Both the position numbers and the translations under genes were made by a program. From Pseudonocardiales bacterium (GTDB lineage: Bacteria; Actinomycetota; Actinomycetes; Mycobacteriales; Pseudonocardiaceae), in assembly GCA_013695005.1 (NCBI GenBank), contig JACDBJ010000170.1, forward strand, positions 1 through 7,312: a stretch of DNA of 7,312 bases, in the 5' to 3' direction. The notes beneath the pieces were generated by a model, which did not search any database, was not told where the DNA came from, and saw only the letters and a list, made by a program, of their open reading frames with translations. Of the stretch, positions 1 through 4,977 are shown piece after piece. Positions within the stretch are counted from its first letter, which is position 1; every line of letters begins with the position of its first letter.

Positions 1-317
1 CGCTGCCCGCCGAGGGCACGTCGCGCGCGCACGTCCTCGCGGCCGGCGTCGCCTTCCTCGCGCTCGCGGGGTGGCCGGCGCTGGGCGGGCGGAAGGGCAC
101 GGGGGTGCCGTGGAGCCTGCGCCGGCGGGTGTCGGTGATCGCCGCCGGGGTGCTGCTGGCACTCGTCGCGGCGTTCGCCGTCGCGCTCGCCTCGGACACC
201 CGCGTCGGCCTCTTCGAGCGGATCGCCGCCGGCTCCCAGGCTCTGTGGCCGCTCGCCGTCGTCCTCAGCGCCCGCCGGGCGGCTGTCAGCAGTCGACCAG
301 TTCGGGGCTCTGGTTGA
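1..317 (+). CDS. DUF998-like membrane protein, C-terminal part (5' end outside window)
   Basis: The reading frame is open from base 3 of the window to a TGA at 315-317, giving about 104 residues with no start inside the window. It contains three hydrophobic stretches: one near AGVAFLALAGWPAL, one near IAAGVLLALVAAFAVALA, and a final one around GSQALWPLAVVLSA. Order and wording fit the C-terminal end of DUF998-type integral membrane proteins, in which a short loop with a 'GL.ER' motif precedes a last helix containing 'QALWPL'; that assignment is from memory of the family. The function of DUF998 proteins is not established. The last 32 bases overlap the end of the convergent gene on the other strand, so the terminal residues (VSSRPVRGSG) are probably a loose tail. 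An internal ATG at 105 is too far into the conserved region to be the true start. Confidence 0.65.
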   Translation, partial: LPAEGTSRAHVLAAGVAFLALAGWPALGGRKGTGVPWSLRRRVSVIAAGVLLALVAAFAVALASDTRVGLFERIAAGSQALWPLAVVLSARRAAVSSRPVRGSG

Positions 318-678
318 GCAGCTGAGCGCGGGGTGAGGTGAACTCCGCGTAGGTCTCGCCGCCCGCGGCGTCCGGCCGGAACGTCGCCAGCCGGTGGCAG
401 TTCTGGAAGGCCAGCCTGACGCCGAAATGCCGTTCCAGCGCGCCCCGGATCGCGTCGCTGGCCAGCGCCCGCAACAGCTGGCCGCGCGCCTGCTCGTCCG
501 GCGGGGGGACGACGTTGTCCACGAACTCGGAGTCGGTGTGCGACAGCTCTTCGCAGAGCGCCGCGACCAGGCCGTACGCGTAGGGCAGGGAGTCCTGGAC
601 ACAGGTGAGGAAGTCCTCGTCGGTGGGCTCGTCGGAGATGACCTTGGCCTGCAGATCGGCGGGCACGATGAGCGACAC
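286..678 (-). CDS. SCO5389 family protein (unknown function)
   Basis: This is a 130-residue soluble protein. Its core, PPPDEQARGQLLRALASDAI followed by RGALERHFGVRLAFQNCHR, and its end, AQLLNQSPELVDC, match my recollection of the actinobacterial SCO5389 family in sequence and length. No biochemical role is known to me. Cysteines sit early (TCVQDSLPYAYG; AALCEEL), in the NCHR motif, and as the last residue. I chose the GTG at 678 because a GGGAG lies five bases upstream and the product begins MSLIVPADLQ, as relatives do. The frame stays open to an ATG at 822, but that extension is Arg/Ser/Cys-rich and looks non-coding. The gene ends inside the convergent DUF998-like gene. It is divergent from the small membrane protein at 843, with 164 bp between them. 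Confidence 0.85.
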   Translation of the reverse strand: MSLIVPADLQAKVISDEPTDEDFLTCVQDSLPYAYGLVAALCEELSHTDSEFVDNVVPPPDEQARGQLLRALASDAIRGALERHFGVRLAFQNCHRLATFRPDAAGGETYAEFTSPRAQLLNQSPELVDC

Positions 679-683
679 GGGAA

Positions 684-688
684 CTCCC
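684..688 (-). promoter_or_regulatory. Ribosome binding site of the SCO5389-family gene
   Basis: On the minus strand this reads GGGAG, five bases before the GTG at 678. It decides for that start over the upstream ATG at 822, which would add a low-complexity Arg-rich extension. Confidence 0.6.
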
Positions 689-713
689 GACGGTCGTGAG
701 CGGCTGGACCTCG

Positions 714-743
714 ACCGTGCCGCACGCGCACGACACCGGTCAA
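714..743 (-). promoter_or_regulatory. Candidate promoter of the SCO5389-family gene
   Basis: On the minus strand, TTGACC (738-743) is followed after 18 bases by CACGGT (714-719). The -35 is close to TTGACA; the -10 deviates from TAnnnT at the first base. It would give a leader of about 30 bases before the GTG at 678. This is only a hexamer match and could be chance. Confidence 0.3.
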
Positions 744-806
744 CGCAGACCGCTCGTCGGAGTGGTCGAGACCGCCCAGATGTCGCAGTGTCCGCGCAAC
801 GTCCGG

Positions 807-812
807 GATAGT
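807..812 (+). promoter_or_regulatory. Possible -10 element for the 843-1706 gene group
   Basis: GATAGT lies 30 bases before the ATG at 843, in the otherwise featureless 164-bp divergent intergenic region 679-842. It resembles TAnnnT with a first-base mismatch. I see no convincing -35 at 16-18 bases upstream, so the call is weak. Confidence 0.25.
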
Positions 813-829
813 GAGCGCCCACCAGTGAC

Positions 830-834
830 GGAGG
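830..834 (+). promoter_or_regulatory. Ribosome binding site of the 78-aa membrane protein
   Basis: GGAGG ends eight bases before the ATG at 843. It selects this ATG over the in-frame GTG at 825 and the longer open frame that begins at 696. Confidence 0.6.
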
Positions 835-842
835 CGCGGCAG

Positions 843-1079
843 ATGGCGGCAGCGGTGGCAGTCCTCGGGTCCCTCGGCGCGATCGGCCTCGTGATGGCCC
901 CGCTCAAGGCCGACGCCGGCCGCAACTACCGGGCCGCGCTGCGGTGGGGGATCGCCGGCGCGATCGGCCTCGGCTTCGCCATCGCGATCTTCGCGCTGGC
1001 CGACGTGTCGGGGACCGTCTGGTTCATCCCGGCCGGGGTACTGGTCGTGGCCGTCGGGCTCATCGCCTTGGCCGGCTGA
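843..1079 (+). CDS. Small integral membrane protein, three predicted helices
   Basis: A 78-residue hydrophobic protein of unrecognised family. Helix 1 covers roughly residues 2-19 (AAVAVLGSLGAIGLVMA). A short polar loop follows (KADAGRNYRAALR, about 21-33). Helix 2 is about 34-53 (GIAGAIGLGFAIAIFALA) and helix 3 about 57-77 (WFIPAGVLVVAVGLIALA). The loop carries several Arg/Lys, so by the positive-inside rule it would face the cytoplasm. The GGAGG at 830-834 fixes the start. The stop is 23 bases before the GTG of the downstream cupin. The spacing fits an operon, although the cupin may also have its own promoter. I can assign no function. The strongly hydrophobic composition and good ribosome binding site make it a real gene rather than a chance frame. 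Confidence 0.7.
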   Translation: MAAAVAVLGSLGAIGLVMAPLKADAGRNYRAALRWGIAGAIGLGFAIAIFALADVSGTVWFIPAGVLVVAVGLIALAG

Positions 1080-1096
1080 TCGGGTTGTGCCAGGCT
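1068..1096 (+). promoter_or_regulatory. Candidate leaderless promoter of the first cupin gene
   Basis: TTGGCC (1068-1073) is followed after 17 bases by CAGGCT (1091-1096), and six bases later comes the GTG at 1103. The start codon would therefore be at or next to the transcription start. No Shine-Dalgarno sequence precedes this GTG. The -10 deviates from TAnnnT at the first base. The element overlaps the end of the upstream membrane-protein gene. Confidence 0.35.
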
Positions 1097-1102
1097 GGCG
1101 CG

Positions 1103-1465
1103 GTGGTGGAGAAGGTCAACCTCGACGAGAAGCTGGCGCAGTTCAGCGACCACTGGTCGCCCAAGATCGTCGGCCGCCTCAACGACTACGAGCTCAAGAT
1201 CGTCAAGGTGCAGGGCGACTTCGTCTGGCACCAGCACGACGACACCGACGAGGTCTTCCTCGTCCTGGACGGCGAGCTGACGATCGACACGCCCGAGGGG
1301 GAGATCGTGCTCGGCCCGTGGGAGTCGGTGACGATCCCGCAAGGGATGCGGCACAAGCCGCACGCCGAGCAGGAGACGTCGATCCTGTTGATCGAGCCGG
1401 CCGGGGTGGTCAATACCGGCGACGTCGGTGGGGAGCTCACCGCGATGCCCGAGTCGTTGATCTGA
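1103..1465 (+). CDS. Single-domain cupin (cupin_2-like) protein
   Basis: A 120-residue protein consisting almost wholly of one cupin beta-barrel. Cupin motif 1 gives His43, His45 and Glu50 (WHQHDDTDEVFLVLDG) with Gly57. Motif 2 supplies Pro79, Gly81 and His84 (IPQGMRH). These are the four usual ligands of a divalent metal, so a metal-binding fold is well supported; substrate and reaction are unknown. The N-terminal EKVNLDEKLAQF..HWSPKI and the C-terminal LLIEPAGVVNTGD are typical of a widespread small-cupin group of unassigned activity. The true start is GTG 1103 or GTG 1106. I prefer 1103 because it lies six bases after a -10-like CAGGCT and no ribosome binding site is present. The next gene begins one base after the stop, indicating translational coupling. 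Confidence 0.88.
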   Translation: MVEKVNLDEKLAQFSDHWSPKIVGRLNDYELKIVKVQGDFVWHQHDDTDEVFLVLDGELTIDTPEGEIVLGPWESVTIPQGMRHKPHAEQETSILLIEPAGVVNTGDVGGELTAMPESLI

Positions 1466-1466
1466 C

Positions 1467-1706
1467 ATGAGCGAGCAGCCGGCCGACATCGAGGCCGCCC
1501 GTGCGCAGGTTGCGGCATGGCAGGCGCGCATGGAGGAAATCCGGGCCGCGGCGCAGGTCGAGGTGCTGGAGGCCTGGACCACGCCGTGGAAGAACGACGA
1601 GACCGTCAAGGTCAAGGTCAACGCCCGGCTGGCGTCCAACAAGGAGTTCCGCGAGATCATGGTCAAGACTCGCGAGGCCAAAGCCGAGTGGGGCCTCAGC
1701 TCCTGA
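1467..1706 (+). CDS. Hypothetical 79-aa helical protein coupled to the cupin
   Basis: The ATG lies one base after the cupin TGA, so translation is probably coupled to it. I do not recognise the family. Residues about 6-37 form a long Ala/Glu/Arg/Gln-rich segment (ADIEAARAQVAAWQARMEEI onward) predicted to be an amphipathic helix or coiled coil. A short loop with WTTPWKND follows. The second half is Lys/Glu-rich (VKVKVNARLASNKEFREIM), ending in a probable helix with Trp76 close to the C-terminus. There is no signal peptide, membrane segment, or Cys/His cluster. The stop is six bases from the convergent LuxR regulator's stop. Size, helical character and coupling suggest a partner or chaperone of the cupin, but that is inference. 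Confidence 0.7.
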   Translation: MSEQPADIEAARAQVAAWQARMEEIRAAAQVEVLEAWTTPWKNDETVKVKVNARLASNKEFREIMVKTREAKAEWGLSS

Positions 1707-1712
1707 CTTGGC

Positions 1713-2846
1713 TCAGCCCACCGGGCTGCCGCGCAGTGGCCGGCCGTCGGTCGCGCGGTGCTCGTTGTCCCGCACCCGCGGCTCGTAGTGGGTGAAGAAG
1801 ACCTTGCCGACGAGGTCGCGCCTGCTGCGCACGCCGGTCTTGTCGAACACGCTCTTGAGGTGCTGCTGGACGGTGTGCGTGGAGACCACCAACTGCTCGG
1901 CGATCTCGGTCGTGGAGTTGCCCTGCAGCACCAGCCGGGTGACGCCCTGCTCTCGTTCGGTCAGCCCGTAGGCGGCCATCAGCAGCGGCGTGATCCGTGC
2001 CGGATGCGCGGGTTCGACGATCACCGCGACCCGGCGCGAGCCGTCGGAGACCAGCGAGGCACCGTGCAGTACCACCCAGGTACCGGAGCGGGCGAGCACC
2101 CGGACGACCGCAACCTCCCCGGGCTCGTCGGGCGCCTCGGCGGTCCGGCTGGCGCGGGCGGCAACGGAGAGCACGGCGGTCGGCAGGCGACCCGCGTCCC
2201 AGTCCCCGTCCGGCAGCTCGGCCAGCCACCGCTCGACCCCGGGGGTGGTGGACTCGACCTTGTAATCGGCGGAGAGCACGACGAGGCCTGGCCCGTCGAG
2301 GGTCTCCGGCTCGGTGGCCTCTCCGACCAGCAATGCCCGCCGGGCGCCTTCGGCCAGGTACGGCGACACCGCCTGCACGAACCGGACGTCGTCGGCGTCG
2401 AACATCGGCTCGCCCGGCTCGCGGTAGAGGCCGACCGCGCCCCACACCTCGCCGCTGCGAGTCCGCAGGCCGGCGATCATCTCCTGATCACCGCCGTACT
2501 CCATGTTGGCCTGCCAGCGCGGGCTTGAGCTCGGGTCGCCGCCGGTCGCCTCGTGCAGCGTGGACACGCCGCGGTCCGAGCGCGCCACGTCGACCAGCTT
2601 GTTGACGTCGTCGGAGAGGTACTCCGCCTCGAGCCACTCTCGCGGGAACTCCGGCAGACCGTCCTGGAAGTGACTCGTCATCAGCAGCGAGGCGGGATCG
2701 AGGGTGTACCAGCAGGGCGAGAAGTAGTACGGCAAGGCGTGCGCGATGACCTCGGACGACTCCTGCCAGAAGGTGACGAGGTCGCCTCCCCGCCCCGCGA
2801 GCTGCGCGATCTTGTCCCGCGCACGCTGCCTGACGTCCTCGACCAT
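1713..2846 (-). CDS. LuxR-family transcriptional regulator with N-terminal sensor region
   Basis: A 377-residue regulator. The C-terminal LuxR/GerE helix-turn-helix spans about residues 295-351, starting at LTEREQGVTRLVLQG, with the characteristic TEIAEQL and STHTVQQHLKSVFDKTGV segments followed by SRRDLV. Residues about 20-170 look like a GAF-type sensor (GLRTRSGEVWGAVGLYREPG and a FDADDVRFVQAVSPYLAEGA helix). A second, PAS-like stretch follows at about 185-280 (GLVVLSADYKVESTTPGVERW). No receiver domain or conserved phospho-Asp is visible, so it is probably a ligand-responsive one-component factor; the ligand is unknown. The ATG at 2846 has no ribosome binding site but lies six bases after TAGCGT, suggesting a leaderless mRNA. 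It is divergent from the cupin/NTF2 genes, its likely targets. A 26-residue Arg-rich tail follows the HTH. Confidence 0.9.
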   Translation of the reverse strand: MVEDVRQRARDKIAQLAGRGGDLVTFWQESSEVIAHALPYYFSPCWYTLDPASLLMTSHFQDGLPEFPREWLEAEYLSDDVNKLVDVARSDRGVSTLHEATGGDPSSSPRWQANMEYGGDQEMIAGLRTRSGEVWGAVGLYREPGEPMFDADDVRFVQAVSPYLAEGARRALLVGEATEPETLDGPGLVVLSADYKVESTTPGVERWLAELPDGDWDAGRLPTAVLSVAARASRTAEAPDEPGEVAVVRVLARSGTWVVLHGASLVSDGSRRVAVIVEPAHPARITPLLMAAYGLTEREQGVTRLVLQGNSTTEIAEQLVVSTHTVQQHLKSVFDKTGVRSRRDLVGKVFFTHYEPRVRDNEHRATDGRPLRGSPVG

Positions 2847-2852
2847 GCCAGC

Positions 2853-2880
2853 ACGCTACGGCTCGCGCCCTGAGCCGCAA
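2853..2880 (-). promoter_or_regulatory. Candidate leaderless promoter of the LuxR regulator
   Basis: On the minus strand, TTGCGG (2875-2880) is followed after 16 bases by TAGCGT (2853-2858), and six bases later by the ATG at 2846. The geometry places the transcription start at or beside the A of the start codon, and the gene lacks a Shine-Dalgarno sequence. The assignment rests on hexamers and spacing only. Confidence 0.5.
2859..2877. repeat. Inverted repeat, possible operator in the LuxR promoter
   Basis: CGGCTC (2859-2864) and GAGCCG (2872-2877) form a perfect 6-bp inverted repeat around a 7-base centre. It occupies the spacer between the proposed -35 and -10 of the LuxR gene. A dimeric regulator bound here would block RNA polymerase, so autorepression is an attractive reading. 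Chance occurrence in GC-rich DNA cannot be excluded. Confidence 0.35.
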
Positions 2881-2920
2881 ATACCAGCTTTGTGGAATGG
2901 GCTCGCCGGTCGGGGCTGCC

Positions 2921-2926
2921 TAGCGT
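2921..2926 (+). promoter_or_regulatory. Candidate -10 element of the second cupin operon
   Basis: TAGCGT here is identical to the -10 candidate of the divergent LuxR gene. It would start transcription near 2933 and leave a leader of about 24 bases containing the strong ribosome binding site at 2947-2952. The -35 position (around 2898-2903, TGGGCT) is poor, which would fit a promoter needing an activator. Confidence 0.4.
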
Positions 2927-2946
2927 CGTCGGTGACTCACGACAAC

Positions 2947-2952
2947 AGGAGG
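2947..2952 (+). promoter_or_regulatory. Strong ribosome binding site of the second cupin
   Basis: AGGAGG, four bases before the ATG at 2957, is the best Shine-Dalgarno sequence in the window and suggests this gene is made at a higher level than its neighbours. Confidence 0.75.
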
Positions 2953-2956
2953 AACC

Positions 2957-3448
2957 ATGACCGGCAAGCCCACCGCTCGCGTGCTCGGGCCGAAGGACGG
3001 CCAGATCCTCGGCCCACCGGAGGCCTCCGATCGCTTCATGATCAACGGCACCGAGACCGGCGGCCGCTTCTCGGTCGTCGAGCACACCCTCGGACCGCGG
3101 GTGCTGGCCGCGCCGCTGCACCTGCACACGAAGGAGGACGAGTACAGCTACGTCCTGGAAGGCAGCGTCGGTGCGCTGCTGGGAGACGAGGAGGTCTTCG
3201 GGCAGCCCGGCGATTTGATCTTCAAGCCGCGAGGTCAGTGGCACACATTCTGGAATGCCGGCGACACGCCGGTCCGAATCCTCGAGTTCATCTCGCCCGG
3301 TGGCCTCGAGGAGCTCTTCCGCGTCCTCGGCACCCGGGACCAGTTCCCCGACCCCGACGAGCTGTCGAGGCTGACGAGCGGCTACGGCTGCGAGGCCGAC
3401 TTGAAAGCGACGATGCCGATCGTCGAGCGCCACGGCCTGAACTTCTGA
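2957..3448 (+). CDS. Cupin-domain protein, quercetin-dioxygenase-like barrel
   Basis: A 163-residue protein with one complete cupin domain. Motif 1 gives His55, His57 and Glu62 (PLHLHTKEDEYSYVLEG) with Gly69. Motif 2 gives Gly85, Pro91, Gly93, His96 and Asn100 (PGDLIFKPRGQWHTFWNAG). All metal ligands are present, so an active metalloenzyme or metal-dependent binder is plausible; substrate and reaction are unknown. About 60 residues follow the barrel (GGLEELFRVLG, then a segment ending RHGLNF), mostly helical. The family resembles small stand-alone cupins annotated as quercetin-2,3-dioxygenase-like, but that name should not be taken as an activity. It starts with a strong AGGAGG site, is divergent from the LuxR regulator, and its stop is five bases before the next gene. 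Confidence 0.9.
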   Translation: MTGKPTARVLGPKDGQILGPPEASDRFMINGTETGGRFSVVEHTLGPRVLAAPLHLHTKEDEYSYVLEGSVGALLGDEEVFGQPGDLIFKPRGQWHTFWNAGDTPVRILEFISPGGLEELFRVLGTRDQFPDPDELSRLTSGYGCEADLKATMPIVERHGLNF

Positions 3449-3453
3449 CGGCC

Positions 3454-3792
3454 ATGATCACGCCGGGAGCACGAACGCCCGAGGAGCTCGAGACGTTGCT
3501 CGAGGACGCGTTCGTGCTCCGAGACACGGCTGCGGTCGGCCGCCTGTTCGACCCGCGTGCCGTGCTACTTGCGCAGGAGGCTGGCGAAGCCCACGGCCGG
3601 GCGGAGATCACCGGCGTGGTCGTGGGCATGTGGGCTCGGGAGCGCAGCTACCTCGCCGACGTGCGGTGGGTGGCGCAGGTGCGCGACACCGCACTGGTGC
3701 TCGGCGCAGGTGCGATCCACGTCGCGCTCCGCGGCCGTGACCGGTCGTGGCGCTACGCGATCTCGCTGCTGGACCAGACAATGCTGACCTGA
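3454..3792 (+). CDS. NTF2/SnoaL-like (DUF4440-type) protein
   Basis: A 112-residue protein fitting the cone-shaped NTF2-like fold. An N-terminal helix pair (TPEELETLLEDAFVLRDTAA) precedes a 'VGRLFDPRAVLL' strand, then GRAEI, the usual helix-initiating motif after the first strand. Alternating strands end in SWRYAISLLDQTMLT. Length and order match the DUF4440/SnoaL-like group, which includes cyclases, isomerases and non-catalytic binding proteins, so the reaction cannot be named. The start is the ATG five bases after the cupin stop; with no good ribosome binding site of its own, translation is probably coupled to the cupin. Together with the cupin it looks like a two-protein small-molecule cassette under the divergent LuxR regulator (inference). 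Confidence 0.8.
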   Translation: MITPGARTPEELETLLEDAFVLRDTAAVGRLFDPRAVLLAQEAGEAHGRAEITGVVVGMWARERSYLADVRWVAQVRDTALVLGAGAIHVALRGRDRSWRYAISLLDQTMLT

Positions 3793-3803
3793 CCGGTGAT
3801 CGC

Positions 3804-3809
3804 TAGCCT
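3804..3809 (+). promoter_or_regulatory. Possible leaderless -10 element before the frameshifted membrane gene
   Basis: TAGCCT lies exactly six bases before the ATG at 3816, and no Shine-Dalgarno sequence is present. The spacing equals that of the LuxR and first-cupin starts. I see no clear -35. If real, the membrane/pentapeptide pair is transcribed separately from the cupin/NTF2 pair. Confidence 0.35.
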
Positions 3810-3815
3810 GGCCCG

Positions 3816-4144
3816 ATGACCGCGCCGACGTCATCGCCAAACCCTGCCGAGCCCGCCGCGGCAACCAAGCCGTTGACCCGACTGCGTCACGAGCACATCC
3901 GGGGCTGGGTTGCGTTCGCCATCTCCCTGCCGTCGACCTACGCGCTGGGTTATGTGCTGGCCCTGACCCTGCCGCGTCCGATTGGGCTGCTCTACTGTGC
4001 CTGTCGTTGGGGCTGCTCTCCTGGGTCTTATGGAGCACCGCGACCTCGACGCGGCTGCGCAAGGTCGTCACCGGCCACGCGGTCCTGACCTTCGTGTTCA
4101 ACACCGTGATCATCGCGCTGATGGTGTCGGCTCTCACGGCGTGA
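3816..4144 (+). pseudogene. Small three-helix membrane protein gene with a 1-base frameshift
   Basis: From the ATG at 3816 the frame reads a polar N-terminus (residues 1-29, ending RLRHEHIR), then a clear membrane helix (GWVAFAISLPSTYALGYVLA), up to LTLPRP. After about 3980 this frame turns into Cys/Arg/Pro-rich sequence and stops at 4088. The frame offset by one base continues sensibly: DWAALLCLSLGLLSWVLW, a basic loop STRLRKVVTGHA, and a third helix VLTFVFNTVIIALMVSALTA, ending in TGA at 4142-4144. That stop overlaps the next gene's GTG as GTGA. The original product would be about 109 residues. One base appears to be missing between about 3972 and 3990. It may be a mutation or a sequencing error; no slippery heptamer suggests programmed shifting. 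Function unknown. Confidence 0.72.
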
Positions 4145-4977
4145 GACTCGACGACCTTCGAGCTGACTGCGAGCGCTGCGCCGGGCTCTGCTGCGTCGCA
4201 CCGGCGTTCTCAGCGTCGGCGGACTTCGCGATCGACAAGGCCGCGGGGCAACCGTGCCCGAACCTGCAGCCGGACTTCCGCTGCGGCATCCACAGCACGC
4301 TGCGGGAGCGGGGCTTCCCTGGCTGTGCGGTCTACGACTGCTTCGGCGCGGGGCAGAAGGTCGTGCAGGTGAGTTTCGCCGGGCAGGACTGGCGTACGAC
4401 GCCGGATGTCGCTCCGCAGATGTTCACGGTCTTCACGATCATGCGGCAGCTGCACGAGCTGCTCTGGTACCTCACCGAGGCGCTCTCGCTGCCCCAGGCC
4501 CGCTCGCTGCACGCCGAGCTCAGGGTGGCGCTCGATCACACCGGACGTCTCACCCGCGGCGGACCGGACGAACTGGTCGAGCTGGACGTGGCCGCGCACC
4601 GGGAGAGCGTCAACACCCTGCTGCTCCGCACGAGCGAGCTGGTGCGAGCCGAGGCGCCCGGGCGGCCGGTCGACCACAGGGGAGCCGACCTCGTCGGCAA
4701 GGACCTCCGCGGCGCCGACCTGAGCGGCGCGAACCTGCGCGGGGCGTACCTCATCGGAGCTGATTTACGCGCGGCCGACCTGCGGATGGCCGACCTCATC
4801 GGCGTCGACTTCCGCGGCGCCGACCTCACCGGCGCCGACCTCAGCAGCTGCGTCTTCCTCACCCAGTTCCAGGTGAACGCCGCCAACGGCGATCACACGA
4901 CCCAGTTGCCCGCGTCGCTCACCCGCCCCACGCACTGGGGTCAGGGTGTCGGCGTGCCGTGGACCCGGCGGGCATAG
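4141..4977 (+). CDS. Pentapeptide-repeat protein with N-terminal cysteine cluster
   Basis: A 278-residue protein. Its N-terminus has the spacing C10-x2-C13-x3-C17-C18, then C39, C48, C62 and C67, reminiscent of YkgJ-type (CxxCxxxCC) metal-binding domains; zinc or iron binding is inferred. A helical middle follows (about 90-170, including MFTVFTIMRQLHELLWYLTE). Residues 181-239 hold eleven to twelve pentapeptides of the A(D/N)LxG type (GADLV, GKDLR, GADLS, GANLR, and so on), about three coils of a right-handed beta-helix, too short to be a full MfpA/Qnr-like gyrase protein. A conserved-looking tail (FLTQFQVNAANGDHTTQLP) ends the protein. The GTG start overlaps the preceding stop by four bases (GTGA) and has no own ribosome binding site. 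The cellular role is unknown. Confidence 0.85.
   Translation: MRLDDLRADCERCAGLCCVAPAFSASADFAIDKAAGQPCPNLQPDFRCGIHSTLRERGFPGCAVYDCFGAGQKVVQVSFAGQDWRTTPDVAPQMFTVFTIMRQLHELLWYLTEALSLPQARSLHAELRVALDHTGRLTRGGPDELVELDVAAHRESVNTLLLRTSELVRAEAPGRPVDHRGADLVGKDLRGADLSGANLRGAYLIGADLRAADLRMADLIGVDFRGADLTGADLSSCVFLTQFQVNAANGDHTTQLPASLTRPTHWGQGVGVPWTRRA

Noticed and set aside
679..822. N-terminal extension of the SCO5389-family gene to the ATG at 822
   Set aside because: The added residues are Arg/Ser/Cys-rich and unlike the family, while GTG 678 has a good ribosome binding site and gives the usual family length.
926..1681. Long minus-strand open frame of 251 codons opposite the cupin and its neighbours
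   Set aside because: It lies antisense to three better-supported genes, its product has no coherent domain, and the cupin metal motifs are on the other strand. Long antisense frames are expected at this GC content.
1758..2528. 256-codon plus-strand frame opposite the LuxR regulator
   Set aside because: The minus strand has an unmistakable LuxR helix-turn-helix; this frame is its mirror and is Gly/Arg/His-rich without a fold pattern.
2681..3433. 250-codon minus-strand frame across the LuxR/cupin intergenic region
   Set aside because: It crosses both promoters and runs antisense to the cupin with its intact metal-binding motifs; no ribosome binding site or recognisable domain.
3816..3831. 16-base sequence atgaccgcgccgacgt repeated at 5712-5727
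   Set aside because: The two copies lie in unrelated coding sequences on different functional strands. The string is GC-biased and codon-like, with no flanking similarity, so I take it as chance.
3972..3995. Programmed -1 ribosomal frameshift in the small membrane gene
   Set aside because: No X-XXY-YYZ slippery heptamer is present and I see no clear downstream stem or pseudoknot; a missing base is simpler.
4681..4857. Short tandem DNA pattern resembling a direct-repeat array
   Set aside because: The 15-base periodicity is the coding consequence of the pentapeptide repeats, not a CRISPR or satellite array; there are no conserved repeats with unique spacers.
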